From Mesorhizobium sp. (GTDB lineage Bacteria; Pseudomonadota; Alphaproteobacteria; Rhizobiales; Rhizobiaceae): a DNA stretch of 64,000 bases. Shown piece by piece: positions 1 to 10,367 of the stretch. Location: contig SAPZ01000002.1 of assembly GCA_004020875.1 (NCBI GenBank), forward strand, positions 372,001-436,000, given 5' to 3'. Within the stretch, counting starts at the first letter, position 1, and the number at the start of each line of letters is the position of its first letter. A program made the translations under genes and the position numbers. Below the pieces are notes generated by a model. That model was not told the DNA's origin. It saw only the letters and a list, made by a program, of their open reading frames with translations, and searched no databases.

Positions 1-191
1 GTCGCGGAAAGCTGCGTAGCCGCAGCGTCACCTCGGCAGTTATTCCAGCGCACACGATAGGGCTTCTCGTCTGGGTGCTCGCCGGAGGAACCCGGCGTGC
101 AACAGCACTGCTCTGATCCCGCGTCACGTCACATCGATGAACCGCCATCAGTCCGCCGCCGCCCTTCTGAGGCTGACGGTCAGTGCCTGGG

Positions 192-1421
192 CTATTCAGC
201 ATCTCGCTCGCGTACGGCTACGCCGTCGCTCACCCGGTCGCTTGGGTGCATCACGACCCGATCGCCCTCCGACAGGCCGGACTTAATCTCTGCCACCCTG
301 CTGTTCCGGTGTCCGATCTGGACCAGAGTCGTACGCGCTCGTGCGTCATTGGCGACATACACGGCCCAGTCGTCACCCTTTCGAAACAGCGCCGCCACCG
401 GGACGCTGAGGACATTGTCGTCCCGCCAACTGGTCACGTGCACGATCACGCGATAATCGTGCCCGAGCTGCGACCATTTCTCGGGAGGGTCGACGAAGTC
501 GATCTCGGTGTGGACACGCTGCTCCTCGATCCCGAGCGCAGAGACTTTGAGGAAGCCGGCTGGGTCGACGCGCGTCACCTTGCCCTGAAGCGTGGGCCCG
601 CCCCAACCGTCGATCCGGACGGCTGCGCCGGGCCTGATCTGGACCGCATCGGTCGACAGCAGGTCCGCCACCACTTGCAGATCGAGCGGATCGCCGATCT
701 CGACAAGCGGCGCGCCCGGCTGGACCATGCCCTCGCTCTCCTGAACAATCTTCAAGATGCGGCCGCTTACTGGCGCACGAAGCTGGATGCAGCAGGCCGG
801 ATCGGATTGCGCGACATCGTCCGCAGGCTGGCCGAGCCGCGCCTGAATGATCGCCCGCTCGTTGCGCCGGACCTCGACTTGCGCCTTCGCGCTCGCCAAG
901 GCTGCCTCGTCGGTGTCGCCTTCGAACCTCGCTTTGTCGAGGGCCCCCTGCGATATCGCGCCGGTCTTGGCGAGCTTTTGCGCACGATCGAGTTCTGTAC
1001 GCGAATAGACAAGCGCAGCCTCCAGCCGCCTCACTTCCGCCTCCGCGAAGATCACAGCCGCGTCGGCCGCGCTCAGCGCCGCCAGCAGCTCCTCGTGTGT
1101 GCGAACATCATGAAAGCTGGGGGTGGTCGGCTGCATAACCGCCACCACGGTCTCGTCCTTGGCGACCTGATCTCCGACATGACGCGGCGGCGAAATTCTC
1201 AGAACCTTGCCGGCAATCGGCGCCGACACAGTATAGAGGTGCCGTACCTGGGTCTTGGCTTCATCGTCGACTGTGACTTCCATTGGGCCCTTGGCCACCG
1301 TCGCCAAGTCGACTGGGATCGGTTGCGGCCATGCGAACCAGACCGCCGCCACAGCGATCAGGCCAAAGGCGACAATGCCGCCGATTTTCTTCATCCAGTT
1401 GGTCATTGATTTGGCACGCAT
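192..1421 (-). CDS. HlyD-family periplasmic adaptor subunit
   Basis: This is the membrane-fusion (adaptor) subunit of an ABC-type efflux pump. A basic N-terminus is followed by one membrane segment (about residues 12-30), a lipoyl/barrel-sandwich half (APIAGKVLRI), an alpha-helical hairpin rich in Ala/Glu (about 100-195), the second half (LRAPVSGRILKI) and a beta-barrel. The 409-residue length is normal for the family. The ATG at 1421 lies just after the stop of the FtsX permease; an in-frame TTG at 1430 is the alternative. It is the last gene of a minus-strand ATPase-permease-adaptor set, so the three likely form one pump. The substrate is unknown; the copper island upstream suggests metal or envelope stress, by inference. 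Confidence 0.88.
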   Translation of the reverse strand: MRAKSMTNWMKKIGGIVAFGLIAVAAVWFAWPQPIPVDLATVAKGPMEVTVDDEAKTQVRHLYTVSAPIAGKVLRISPPRHVGDQVAKDETVVAVMQPTTPSFHDVRTHEELLAALSAADAAVIFAEAEVRRLEAALVYSRTELDRAQKLAKTGAISQGALDKARFEGDTDEAALASAKAQVEVRRNERAIIQARLGQPADDVAQSDPACCIQLRAPVSGRILKIVQESEGMVQPGAPLVEIGDPLDLQVVADLLSTDAVQIRPGAAVRIDGWGGPTLQGKVTRVDPAGFLKVSALGIEEQRVHTEIDFVDPPEKWSQLGHDYRVIVHVTSWRDDNVLSVPVAALFRKGDDWAVYVANDARARTTLVQIGHRNSRVAEIKSGLSEGDRVVMHPSDRVSDGVAVRERDAE

Positions 1422-1426
1422 GGTCT

Positions 1427-3790
1427 TCAATCTCGCGTCTTGAGAACGGCAACGAGGTCGAGTCGATTGACTCGCCTGCGGACGATCAGTGCTGAGAGCA
1501 CAGCCGCCGCAATGACGGTCGCGCTGGCGAAAACATAGGTTGCAGGGTCGACGACCAGCCGTACTCGCATCAGTTCCCCTGCAAGGTTCGTCTTCATGAT
1601 CCAGGCAAGACCGTAGCCCATAGCCCAGCCCGGCGGCTGCGCGATCAGGGTCAACAGCACCAGTTCAAGCAGAAGGATGCGCAGCACCTCGCCGTGCGTG
1701 AAGCCAAGCACCCGAAGGCTTGCCAGTTCCCTGGCTCGTTCGGACAGGGAAACGCGAGCGTTGTTGTAAACCACGCCGAACGCGATAACGGCTGCGAGCC
1801 CCGTGTAGATGCTGGACATCGTTGTGACCAGAATTGCCACGGCGTCGCGGAAAGTGGCGAGGGACGCCGTTTGCAGAGCCAGGCTGCTGACGACCGGCAT
1901 AGCCTTGACTGCTGTGTAGAACTCATCCTGCCTGTTCCTGTCCAGGCTGACATTGACGCCGTTCGCCATCGGCGCTTCGCGCAGCAGCTTGGCCAGCGCT
2001 TCCTGATCCATCATGCCGCGAATGCCGAGATAGTCCTCGACCAGCGCGGCGACCGGAAGCGAGACCGTTCGGCGCTCGCCGTCGAGCAAATCGACCTCGA
2101 CGGTGTCACCAACCCGCACGTCCAGGATGTTGGCAAGCATGCCCGAGATGGCGAGGCCCGATTCCGGCAGAATTACAGGCTGCAGGTCGGCATCGATGAT
2201 GCGGTTGAGTTCCGCCCCGCGCGACCTGGCGCGGATCATGATACGGCGCTCGACATGGCCGTTCCGGATACGAACCTGGACTTCTCGATAGGGCTCCGCG
2301 TTCAGCACACCGGGAAGCCTCGCAATCTGGAAGACCACTTCCCGAGGACGCTTCTCGAAAAAGCTGACCGTCACGTCCTGTCGATCCGCGAGGAAGTAGG
2401 TGACGTCAATGAGCTGCTCCATCGTGCCTCCCGTGAAGAGCGACACGATCAGGATTGCCGTCGCCAGCGACATGCCGAACGCGGTAAAAAACGATCGGAT
2501 TGGATGACGCGCGATGTTGCGCAGCATCATTCTCGTCGGCTGCGAGACAAGGCCAGCCAAACTGAGGCTCAGCGGCAGCGTTCGATGGAAAACCGGCGGA
2601 GCCGGAGGCTGCATGGCGACGGCAGGGGCCAAATTGACGACTTCGCGCAAGGCGCGCAGCGCGCCGACCGCCGCGGCAGACACGCTCAATCCAGCCGCCG
2701 CGACGTAGAGATCGGGACTTTTTGTAAACAGGAGAAAAGGGAAGCGGAAAAAGTCAGCGAATATTCCGGTAACGTAGCTGCCGAGCCAAGTGCCGATCAG
2801 GCTGCCGATGACGATGCCTATCCCCGTGATAACGCCTACAAATTTCAGGTAGTGCAGGACGATGCTGGCGTTGCTGTAGCCGATCGCCTTCAGCAGGCCG
2901 ATCTGCTCGCGTTCGAGCGAAACGAGCCGGCTGAGGGTAAGGTTTACTAGGAACGCCGAAACCAGCAGGAAGATCGGCGGTAGCGTGCGGCTCATGTTGT
3001 TGAGCATGTCGAGCTCGTGGTCGAGCCAGGCATGCGATGTCTGGTCCTTGCGCCCGTAGGCAGCGCGCCCTCCATAGCGGTCGAGCAGGCCGTCGAGATG
3101 CGTCATCACCTCGCGCTCCGATGTTCCTGGCAGCAGCTTCAGCGACACGGACGAAAAGGCGCCTTCCAGGTCGTAGACGCTGGCCAGAGCCCGCTCGGAC
3201 ATCCAGATGACGCCGAACCGGCGGCCGTCCGGCATGATGTCGCCGGGACCGACGGCATAGATGTACTCGGGGGAAAGGGCGATGCCGACGATCGTCAGGT
3301 CGCGCTTGCGGCCATTGAGGATTGCAGCGAAGCTTGAGCCCAGCGTGAACCGGTGCGCTTCGGCGAAGTTCTCGTTGACGATGACCTCATCTTCCCGGCT
3401 CGGATCGGGCGTGCGGCCGGCACGCATATAGAGGCGATCGAGCTTCGGCTCGCCGATCTCGGGCAACGAGACGACCATTCCGGTAGCCGGTGCGGTCTGG
3501 CCTGGTATGTCGAGAAGCGCCAATTGCGTGATCCGCGCATCGACGGCAGCCACGCCGGGAATTTCGGCAATCCGGTCAACAAGGGCCTTCGGCGCCCGCC
3601 GCACGGTGGCGAAGACATCGGCGAAGCGGTAACGCTCGTAATAGGCGGTCCTTGTCTCGTCGAGGGAGCGGTAGGAACCGACGGCGAGGAGAAGCGTTGC
3701 CACCCCGCCGCCGACCACGAGCGCGATGGCCAGCGCCTGCGCCCAAAGGCGGACGAGGTCGCTGAGGAGCTTTATGTCCAGGGCGCGCAT
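1427..3790 (-). CDS. FtsX-like ABC transporter permease
   Basis: A 787-residue permease with the FtsX/MacB layout duplicated: an N-terminal membrane segment (about 15-37), a large periplasmic region, a three-helix FtsX block (about 265-370), a second periplasmic region and a second FtsX block near the C-terminus (about 665-780). It follows the ATPase gene by 4 bases and abuts the HlyD gene. Such permeases usually carry out mechanotransmission or lipid/lipoprotein export rather than classical import. The start ATG has only a weak GAAG-type ribosome site, so translational coupling to the ATPase is likely. Confidence 0.88.
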   Translation of the reverse strand: MRALDIKLLSDLVRLWAQALAIALVVGGGVATLLLAVGSYRSLDETRTAYYERYRFADVFATVRRAPKALVDRIAEIPGVAAVDARITQLALLDIPGQTAPATGMVVSLPEIGEPKLDRLYMRAGRTPDPSREDEVIVNENFAEAHRFTLGSSFAAILNGRKRDLTIVGIALSPEYIYAVGPGDIMPDGRRFGVIWMSERALASVYDLEGAFSSVSLKLLPGTSEREVMTHLDGLLDRYGGRAAYGRKDQTSHAWLDHELDMLNNMSRTLPPIFLLVSAFLVNLTLSRLVSLEREQIGLLKAIGYSNASIVLHYLKFVGVITGIGIVIGSLIGTWLGSYVTGIFADFFRFPFLLFTKSPDLYVAAAGLSVSAAAVGALRALREVVNLAPAVAMQPPAPPVFHRTLPLSLSLAGLVSQPTRMMLRNIARHPIRSFFTAFGMSLATAILIVSLFTGGTMEQLIDVTYFLADRQDVTVSFFEKRPREVVFQIARLPGVLNAEPYREVQVRIRNGHVERRIMIRARSRGAELNRIIDADLQPVILPESGLAISGMLANILDVRVGDTVEVDLLDGERRTVSLPVAALVEDYLGIRGMMDQEALAKLLREAPMANGVNVSLDRNRQDEFYTAVKAMPVVSSLALQTASLATFRDAVAILVTTMSSIYTGLAAVIAFGVVYNNARVSLSERARELASLRVLGFTHGEVLRILLLELVLLTLIAQPPGWAMGYGLAWIMKTNLAGELMRVRLVVDPATYVFASATVIAAAVLSALIVRRRVNRLDLVAVLKTRD

Positions 3791-3794
3791 TTCT

Positions 3795-4502
3795 TCACCA
3801 CTGCAGCTCGGCGACGGCGCGCCGGGCCTCGTTGGTGACGGTCTTCGATATCTGCCCGTCGCTGAAGAACAGGACCCGATGCGCGACTTCCTGGATGATG
3901 GCGTTGTGGGTGATGATGACGGTGGTCGTGCCGAGTTCGGCGTTGACCTTCATCAAGGCATCGATCACCCGAATGCCGGTCTTGGAGTCGAGTGCGCCTG
4001 TCGGCTCGTCGCAGAGCAGCACCTCTGGACGCTTGGCGATCGCGCGGGCGATGGCGACGCGCTGCTGCTCGCCACCAGACAGCTGCGCAGGGAAGTGATG
4101 CATGCGCGGCTCCAGCCCGACAAGGGCGAGAGCTTCCTCGGGAAGCATCGGATCGTCGGCAATCTCGGTGACCAGCGCTACGTTCTCGTAGGCCGTCAGG
4201 CTGGGGATCAGATTGTAGAACTGGAATACAAAGCCGACGTGCCGGCGGCGATAGGATGTCAGTCCGCGATCGTCGAGGTCGGTCAGCCGCAGGTCCCTGA
4301 AGGAAAGCTCGCCGCTGGTAGCGTGGTCGAGCCCACCCATAATGTTGAGCAGCGTCGATTTCCCGCTGCCCGACGGGCCGAGCAAGACGACCACTTCCCC
4401 TGCCGAAATCTCTAGGTTCACGCCGCGCAGGGCGTGCACCTTCGTCTCGCCGGAGACATAGGTCTTGGTCAATTCCCGGGCGGCAAATACTTTGTCAGTC
4501 AT
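3795..4502 (-). CDS. ABC transporter ATP-binding protein (MacB/LolD type)
   Basis: The 235-residue ATPase carries Walker A (GPSGSGKST), Q-loop ([11 protein letters not shown]), ABC signature (LSGGEQQR) and Walker B ([12 protein letters not shown]) followed by the H-loop (VIITHN). This is the LolD/MacB-like subfamily that pairs with FtsX permeases, consistent with the next gene. I chose the ATG at 4502; an in-frame GTG at 4526 would add eight residues but lacks a spaced ribosome site. Confidence 0.93.
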   Translation of the reverse strand: MTDKVFAARELTKTYVSGETKVHALRGVNLEISAGEVVVLLGPSGSGKSTLLNIMGGLDHATSGELSFRDLRLTDLDDRGLTSYRRRHVGFVFQFYNLIPSLTAYENVALVTEIADDPMLPEEALALVGLEPRMHHFPAQLSGGEQQRVAIARAIAKRPEVLLCDEPTGALDSKTGIRVIDALMKVNAELGTTTVIITHNAIIQEVAHRVLFFSDGQISKTVTNEARRAVAELQW

Positions 4503-4529
4503 TCTTTCTTGACCTGCCTGGGCCACGCC

Positions 4530-5744
4530 TCAAAACGTGGCTATCCTGCCAGCGACGAAATCTTCGATGAGTTTCGGAATTCGGCTCAGACGATCTGCCG
4601 TGATTGCCTCCACGGATCGCCTGATCTTCGCGATCGGCAAGCCGTCTCGAGTCGCGACTTTCAACTGCACGAGGGCGGGTCGAGTTACCGGGTCGCCGAT
4701 CCGGCTCACCAGCATGCACTCGGCAGCCGCGATCTCGGATAGGGCGGCGCAGATCGCCTCGGCGATATCACGCGCCGCGATGTTATAGATCTTCCCGACA
4801 TGCGATACCGGGTTCTTGCCCGCGGCCGCTTCAAGGCTCATTGGCCGACAGGGCGTAATCAAGCCATTGACCCTGTTGCCGCGGCCTACTTGGCCGTCAT
4901 CCCCAGCCTCGGCTGAGGTCCCCGTGACGGTGAGATAAAGCGCGCCCTGGGACGCTCCATCGGCGGCATTGACGTCCACTTCGGACTCGGTGAATCCATG
5001 CTGTCGGGCAAGTCCTGCCACGAATGTCCGAAGCTCAGATTTCTCGGCAAGATAATCGTCACTGTGAGCGAGATAACGTCCGATCATGGCGCAGGCGACG
5101 GTCAGGCGAACTGACTTGCCTTGTCGAACACCCATCACCTTTACATCCTCGCCCCACGCGGGATGTACACGAATTCGGTCTCTTCCGTTGATGTGCCGTT
5201 CTACCTCGAGCACTAGACTTTCAAGGGCGCTCATCGGCGCATAGCCAACGCCAATCGAAGTATCATTGGCCAACGGAGCTTCGGACATACGCGAAAACAG
5301 CTCCTGCAGATCCTGTGAACCGGGTTGAGTCAGCACGTGGAATCGGACGTCGCGGTCCGCATCGAGGGCGTGCAGGCTGGATTTCAGCCAAGACCGGGAT
5401 CCCTCGGCCGCTATCTCTTCGACCGGAATCTTTCCCCCGCCGATTTCAGTTGCGGCCCTGCCCGCCAGATAGATGTTTATCGGGCTGGTGAGTGAGCCAC
5501 CCCCGAAAGCGGGCATGGAGCGACCGCCCACCAGAAGCGCCTTGTCCACGTTGTGGTGAAGGATGCGACCGAAGCGTCGAGAATACTCCAGGGACAGATT
5601 GCGCGAGAATGTTTCAGCAAGGGCATCGCAGATGGTGTCCGGGTGCCCCAGTCCCTTACGCTCGACGACTTCGACCGGGTCATCGGGAACGTCGTATGCC
5701 GTCAGCACCAGCCGTAGGTTTGACGAGGCTTCAGGGAGCGACAT
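4530..5744 (-). CDS. archaeal-type S-adenosylmethionine synthetase
   Basis: The protein matches the archaeal-type methionine adenosyltransferase family, which makes SAM from methionine and ATP and is unrelated in primary sequence to bacterial MetK. Family signatures are visible: [18 protein letters not shown] near the N-terminus, [22 protein letters not shown], a Gly/Asp-rich [18 protein letters not shown] segment and [12 protein letters not shown]. With the ATG at 5744 it has 404 residues, the usual length; the in-frame GTG at 5792 would overlap the preceding gene. It directly follows a membrane methyltransferase gene, which would consume SAM. An archaeal-type enzyme inside a metal-resistance island suggests horizontal origin. 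Confidence 0.9.
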   Translation of the reverse strand: MSLPEASSNLRLVLTAYDVPDDPVEVVERKGLGHPDTICDALAETFSRNLSLEYSRRFGRILHHNVDKALLVGGRSMPAFGGGSLTSPINIYLAGRAATEIGGGKIPVEEIAAEGSRSWLKSSLHALDADRDVRFHVLTQPGSQDLQELFSRMSEAPLANDTSIGVGYAPMSALESLVLEVERHINGRDRIRVHPAWGEDVKVMGVRQGKSVRLTVACAMIGRYLAHSDDYLAEKSELRTFVAGLARQHGFTESEVDVNAADGASQGALYLTVTGTSAEAGDDGQVGRGNRVNGLITPCRPMSLEAAAGKNPVSHVGKIYNIAARDIAEAICAALSEIAAAECMLVSRIGDPVTRPALVQLKVATRDGLPIAKIRRSVEAITADRLSRIPKLIEDFVAGRIATF

Positions 5745-5772
5745 GTCTGTGCGTCCGACTACGAGCGACTGG

Positions 5773-6453
5773 TCATGACGGCTTGCCTTCACCGGACTGG
5801 CCGCTCAATCGGGCAAGGACGCGATCCAGCCGCGGCAGGAATCCCGGGACTTTCTTCAAGTACGCGCGATAGGTGTCGCCGAATTCGGCAACCGCTTCGC
5901 GCTCCTCAGCCCGCGCCAGCCTCACATACATGACGACCAGCACCGGGAACATCGCCAGTGTCAGCAGCGTCGGCCACTGGACGAGGAAGCCGAGCATCAC
6001 CAGGATGAAGCCGGCATATTGCGGGTGACGGACATAGCTGTACGGCCCGCTTACCGCAACAGAGCGGTGCTGCTGCGCGTCGTAGAGAATCCGCCATGCG
6101 GCCGCGATCAGCCAGAACCCTCCGCCGATGAGCAGGAAGCTCAGCAGATGGAACGGCCCGAAGTGTGGATTGACCCGCCAGCCGAACATCATTTCCAGCA
6201 GGTGCCCGGCATCGTGCGAGAACCAGTCGATCCCCGGATAGCGGGACTGCAGCCAGCCCGACAGCAAGTAGATGGTGAGCGGAAAGCCATACATCTCCGC
6301 GAACAGCGCGACCAGGAACGCGCTGAACGCGCCGAACGAGCGCCAGTCACGGGTCGTCGTCGGCTTGAAGAAACTGTAGGCGAACAGGATGAAGACGGCA
6401 GAATTGACGATGACCAGGCTCCAGAGGCCATAGGCTTGTGTGTCGGCGCTCAT
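5773..6453 (-). CDS. isoprenylcysteine carboxylmethyltransferase family protein
   Basis: A 226-residue membrane protein with four to five hydrophobic segments. The C-terminal ICMT/PEMT-like SAM-binding signature is GPYSYVRHPQYAGFILVMLG followed by an E-E pair (AEEREAVAEFG). Such proteins methylate isoprenylated or lipid substrates in eukaryotes; bacterial roles are mostly unknown. The ATG overlaps the stop of the DUF2933 gene as ATGA, so the two are coupled. The following SAM synthetase gene makes a methylation function plausible. Confidence 0.85.
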   Translation of the reverse strand: MSADTQAYGLWSLVIVNSAVFILFAYSFFKPTTTRDWRSFGAFSAFLVALFAEMYGFPLTIYLLSGWLQSRYPGIDWFSHDAGHLLEMMFGWRVNPHFGPFHLLSFLLIGGGFWLIAAAWRILYDAQQHRSVAVSGPYSYVRHPQYAGFILVMLGFLVQWPTLLTLAMFPVLVVMYVRLARAEEREAVAEFGDTYRAYLKKVPGFLPRLDRVLARLSGQSGEGKPS

Positions 6454-6722
6454 GACGGATTCCTTTCGTCGGACTGGTTGCGGGGACCGCTGTGCCCGCC
6501 ATGTCCATGGCCTCCATGGCCGTGTCCTCCATGCATGAAGAAGTGCATGAAGACGCAGCCGAGCGGCAGCAGATAGAACAGCGCGCCAAGCACATGCGCG
6601 CGGTGCTCGGTGAAGAGCAGGAACCCGCCGATCGCAAGGAAGCCAAGCAGGACGAGGCCTGCCCGGGACGTCAGAAAGGAGCCTTGCGGTTGGTCGTGGT
6701 CAGTATGGTCATGCATTGACAT
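6450..6722 (-). CDS. DUF2933 small membrane protein, His/Gly-rich tail
   Basis: A 90-residue protein with a His/Asp-rich N-terminus (MSMHDHTDHDQ), two short hydrophobic segments (about 19-35 and 43-60) and a GHGGHGHGGH tail that could bind metal ions. The length and arrangement fit DUF2933, found next to copper and other metal-resistance genes. AGGAG sits six bases before the ATG. Confidence 0.85.
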   Translation of the reverse strand: MSMHDHTDHDQPQGSFLTSRAGLVLLGFLAIGGFLLFTEHRAHVLGALFYLLPLGCVFMHFFMHGGHGHGGHGHGGHSGPRNQSDERNPS

Positions 6723-6731
6723 GTTGGTCTC

Positions 6732-7109
6732 CTATTCGACGACGAGGCGGCCGCGGAACATGCCCATGGGACATGAGAATCCGAACTCGCCTGGTTCCTC
6801 GGGCATCAGCTCGACGGCGACGGTTTCACCCGTCGGCAGATCGGCGCTTTTCTGGAAATCGGGGAAGATCACCTTGTCCGAGCAGGAGGCCGTCTCCTCA
6901 CGGCGGAAATTCAGCCGAACCGGGCGGCCGCTGCGGACGACGATCGTGTCGGGCGTGTAGCCGCCCTTCACCAGGATCATCGCCTCCTGGTAGCCGCCGC
7001 TCGTTTCCGCGGCGCGGACGCCCTTCGAGCGCTTGAGCCAGAAGAACCAGATGATGAACGCGACCAGGCCGATTCCGGCGACGGTCACTATCCAGCGGTC
7101 GGGTGTCAT
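6732..7109 (-). CDS. membrane-anchored cupredoxin-like copper protein
   Basis: A 125-residue protein with one N-terminal membrane helix (about 7-24) and a periplasmic cupredoxin-like domain. Candidate copper ligands are the Cys in EETASCSD and the Cys/Met pair in [10 protein letters not shown] near the C-terminus. The start ATG overlaps the stop of the P-type ATPase as ATGA and has GGAGG eight bases upstream. It may accept or deliver copper exported by the ATPase; this is inferred from position. Confidence 0.85.
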   Translation of the reverse strand: MTPDRWIVTVAGIGLVAFIIWFFWLKRSKGVRAAETSGGYQEAMILVKGGYTPDTIVVRSGRPVRLNFRREETASCSDKVIFPDFQKSADLPTGETVAVELMPEEPGEFGFSCPMGMFRGRLVVE

Positions 7110-9631
7110 GAGCCTGTCCTCCTCGGCTGAAAGAAACGCAAACGATTGGCATTGGTGACGACGGTCACCGAACTGAACGCCATGGCGGCGGCTGCGATGA
7201 GGGGAGAGAGCAGAAGCCCGATGAATGGGTAGAGCACGCCCGTCGCAACCGGGATGCCCAGCGCGTTGTAGCCAAAGGCGCCGACGAGGTTCTGCCGGAC
7301 GTTGCGCATCGTCGCCCGGCTGATCTCGATCGCCGTGACGACGCCCATCAGGCTGCCCTTGATAAGCGTCACGTCGCTTGCCTCGATGGCGACGTCGGTT
7401 CCGGTGCCGATGGCGAAGCCGACGTCGGCCTGGGCGAGCGCCGGCGCGTCGTTGACGCCGTCGCCGACCATGCCGACCGACTTGCCTTCGAGCTGCAGCT
7501 TCTGCACCTCGTGCGCCTTGTCGTCCGGAAGGACTTCCGCCAGCACGCGGTCGATGCCGACTTCGCGCGCGATCGCCAGACCCGTGCGTTCGTTGTCGCC
7601 GGTCAGCATGACGACCTCGATGCCGAGTCCTTTCAGGATTTCGATCGCCCCCCTGGAGTCCGGCTTGACGGTGTCGGCGACCGCGATCAGCCCGGCCGCC
7701 TGCCCGTCGACCGCAACGTACATCGGCGTCTTGCCCTCGCTGGCGAGGCGCTCCCATTGCGGCAGCAGCACGTCTGCAGGAACACCCCGGTCGCGCAGGA
7801 GCTTGGCGTTGCCAAACAGCACGTCATGGCCGTCGATTCGACCACTGACACCGTGGCCCGGGATGGCTGCAAAACCTTCAGCGTCGACCAGCTCGATCTT
7901 CCGCGCCTCGGCGCCCTTGACGATGGCCGAGGCCAGCGGATGCTCGGAGCCACGCTCCAGGGAAGCGGTGAGCCGCAGCACGGCGGTCTCTTCGTGGCCT
8001 GGCGTGACGACGACATCGGTCAGCGCCGGCTCGCCCTTGGTGATCGTCCCCGTCTTGTCGAGGATGATCGCGTCGAGTTTTTCGGCCGCCTGCAGCGCGT
8101 CGCCGGAGCGGATCAGGATTCCGTTTTCCGCTCCCTTGCCGATGCCGACCGTGAGCGACGTCGGAGTGGCAAGGCCGAGCGCGCAAGGACATGCGATGAT
8201 CAGCGTGGTGACCAGGATGACCGTGGCATAAATCAGCCGCGGTTCAGGCCCGAAATCGTACCAGACCACCGCCGCGAGGATCGCGACGATCATGACCGCT
8301 GGCACGAAGTAGCCCGACACGGTATCCACGACGCGCTGGATCGGAGCCTTGGACCCCTGCGCGTCCTTCACCATGCGGATGATGCTGGCGAGCGCGGTGT
8401 CCTTGCCGACCTTGGTCGCGGTGAAGCGGAAGCCGCCTGTCTTGTTGAGCGTGCCGCCAATAACCTCGTCGCCGGCCTGCTTCTCGACCGGCATGGATTC
8501 GCCCGTGATCATGGACTCGTCGACAGCGCTCGATCCGGCAGTCACTTGGCCATCGACCGGAACCTTTTCGCCGGGACGGACGATCACCATGTCGCTGACC
8601 AGCACTTCCTCGACGGGAAGGTCGATTTCCTTGCCGTCGCGCACGACTCTCGCCGTCTTCGCCTGCAGCCCGATCAGCTTCTTGATCGCCTGAGAGGTCC
8701 GGCCCTTGGCCTTGATCTCCAGGGCCAGACCCAGCACGACGAGCGCGACGACGACATCGGTCACGTCCCAGAAGACTTCAGCGAGCGCTATATCGGGAAA
8801 GATTCCTGGCCACGCGACCGCCACGACCGAGTAGAGGAACGCCGCCGTGATGCCGATCGAGATCAGCGTGTGCATATTGGCCGCGCGGTGCTTTAGCGCG
8901 TCCCACATGCCGACAAAGAATTGCGATCCGGACCACATCAGAACGGGCAGGCTCAGCACACCAAGCAGCGCCCAAACGACCCGGCGCGTATCGCTGCCCA
9001 TTGGCATCCAATCGCGCAGCCCCGGAATGAGATCGGGGTAGCTGAGCGCCATCACGGGGAGGGATATGACGGCGGCGAGCCACAACCTCCGCATCAGGCT
9101 GCGGTATTCCTGCTCGTTCGCCGCCTCGGCCGGGTCCAGCGTCTCGCCCGTTAGTCTCACCTTCGGCTCGGCGACCTTATAACCGGAGGATTCGATCGAC
9201 CTCCTCAGTTCCTGGAAATCGGTCCGTTCCGGCTGGTACTCTATGTCGACCGCATTGGGCGCCAGGCTGGCGCGCGCGGCGATCACGCCCGGAGTCATGT
9301 CCAGCGCCAGTTCGACACCTATGGCGCACGAGGTGCAATGCATGTTCTTGATGGGAATGCGCATGGTCGCCGTGCCGGCGGCGTAGCCGACCGAGCGGAT
9401 GGCACGCAGGATGTCTGCGACCTTCGCTTGGCCCGGGTCATAGTCGACCTTCGCCGTCTGTGTGGCGAGGTTCACCGAGGCGGCCCGGACCCCTTTGACC
9501 GCTCGAATGGCCTTCTCGACCGCTGGCGGGCAGTGGGCGCAGGTCATCCCCCCGATGCGGAGGGTGAGCGACTCCACGTCCAAGCCACCAGACCGTTGGT
9601 CAGGGATTGCAGCTTCTGTCCGCACATTCAT
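7106..9631 (-). CDS. copA: copper-translocating P1B-type ATPase
   Basis: This inner-membrane pump exports Cu(I) using ATP. The 841-residue protein has two N-terminal heavy-metal-associated domains with CxxC sites (GGMTCAHC, Cys31/34; NMHCTSC, Cys99/102), then membrane helices. The transmembrane metal motif [10 protein letters not shown] is near residue 482, the phosphorylation motif DKTGT near 523, the SEHPLA motif follows, and the hinge is GDGVND near 722. The CPC motif and twin CxxC domains indicate monovalent copper or silver. The GAGGA ribosome site supports the ATG. No CueR-type regulator was found beside it. Confidence 0.95.
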   Translation of the reverse strand: MNVRTEAAIPDQRSGGLDVESLTLRIGGMTCAHCPPAVEKAIRAVKGVRAASVNLATQTAKVDYDPGQAKVADILRAIRSVGYAAGTATMRIPIKNMHCTSCAIGVELALDMTPGVIAARASLAPNAVDIEYQPERTDFQELRRSIESSGYKVAEPKVRLTGETLDPAEAANEQEYRSLMRRLWLAAVISLPVMALSYPDLIPGLRDWMPMGSDTRRVVWALLGVLSLPVLMWSGSQFFVGMWDALKHRAANMHTLISIGITAAFLYSVVAVAWPGIFPDIALAEVFWDVTDVVVALVVLGLALEIKAKGRTSQAIKKLIGLQAKTARVVRDGKEIDLPVEEVLVSDMVIVRPGEKVPVDGQVTAGSSAVDESMITGESMPVEKQAGDEVIGGTLNKTGGFRFTATKVGKDTALASIIRMVKDAQGSKAPIQRVVDTVSGYFVPAVMIVAILAAVVWYDFGPEPRLIYATVILVTTLIIACPCALGLATPTSLTVGIGKGAENGILIRSGDALQAAEKLDAIILDKTGTITKGEPALTDVVVTPGHEETAVLRLTASLERGSEHPLASAIVKGAEARKIELVDAEGFAAIPGHGVSGRIDGHDVLFGNAKLLRDRGVPADVLLPQWERLASEGKTPMYVAVDGQAAGLIAVADTVKPDSRGAIEILKGLGIEVVMLTGDNERTGLAIAREVGIDRVLAEVLPDDKAHEVQKLQLEGKSVGMVGDGVNDAPALAQADVGFAIGTGTDVAIEASDVTLIKGSLMGVVTAIEISRATMRNVRQNLVGAFGYNALGIPVATGVLYPFIGLLLSPLIAAAAMAFSSVTVVTNANRLRFFQPRRTGS

Positions 9632-9733
9632 GGGTTTTATCCTCGAAACACGTTCGCGACCGGAGCCAGCGTGGGCCCAGCACAGAGGGCGGCCTGGGTC
9701 GGCGAGCGTGAGATTTGCCCGCCGAGCAGGTCG

Positions 9734-10120
9734 TCAGAGAACGGAACGAGGAGGCCGAAAGGCTTCGTCAGGCTTGGTCAGCGCCAAGCCTGCTTGGTCG
9801 AGGAACGCCGGAGCATAAGGCTCCGGTACTAGGCCGATGTCCGAAGCGGTCGCAAGAATTGCAGCGGAACAAGCGAAACAATGGCCACCGGCGCACAGAC
9901 CGCAATTGGCGTGGGCTGCGGCATCACAGCCTGAATCATCCGGAGCGGATGCGGAAGGAACGGTCGTCGTCCAGGACACCCGATCTGCTTCGCAGTCGGC
10001 GATGGATGGAACCATCTTGGCTGACGAAATACCTTGTGACGCACCGAACTCGTGCGCCTGCGCGTGGCCCGGGGGTGTTAACAACAGGAAAAGAGCAAGC
10101 CCGAAGGCAAGCTTGATCAC
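9734..10120 (-). CDS. small exported Cys-rich protein, possible metal binding
   Basis: The reading frame has a hydrophobic signal-like segment (VIKLAFGLALFLLLTPPGHA) and a cluster CGLCAGGHCFAC typical of metal or Fe-S/Cu coordination. It ends in FRPPRSVL. I chose the GTG at 10120 so that the signal peptide begins the protein (128 residues); the frame stays open to 10183. It lies just upstream of the copper ATPase gene in the same direction. The Cys cluster and the RPP-type tail resemble the protein at 15424-15846. Function is unknown; a periplasmic copper-binding role is a guess from context. Confidence 0.6.
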   Translation of the reverse strand: MIKLAFGLALFLLLTPPGHAQAHEFGASQGISSAKMVPSIADCEADRVSWTTTVPSASAPDDSGCDAAAHANCGLCAGGHCFACSAAILATASDIGLVPEPYAPAFLDQAGLALTKPDEAFRPPRSVL

Positions 10121-10367
10121 ATCCAAGGTACCGGTTGCGGTCCGATGGTCCTGCTGCCAAATCTGACAAGATCGTCCAAGCACAGCACGACGTCCAAGCT
10201 CTCACCTCGTGGCATGATCGCCTGTTCGACCCCAATGCACTTTGACCTGCGTCAAATCCAAATCGAACTCGGCTGCAGCGAAACCTTCAGGCAAACCCGC
10301 GCACTCCAGTTGTGCGGCAAAAGTGGTGGAGAGATGCGCGGAAAGCGGCACTCATGTCGAAGAAGCA

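Noticed and set aside
183..1409. 408-residue plus-strand frame
   Set aside because: It is antisense to the HlyD gene, has no recognisable domain and reflects high-GC codon bias.
1694..2950. 418-residue plus-strand frame
   Set aside because: Antisense to the FtsX permease, His/Arg/Asp-rich composition typical of shadow frames.
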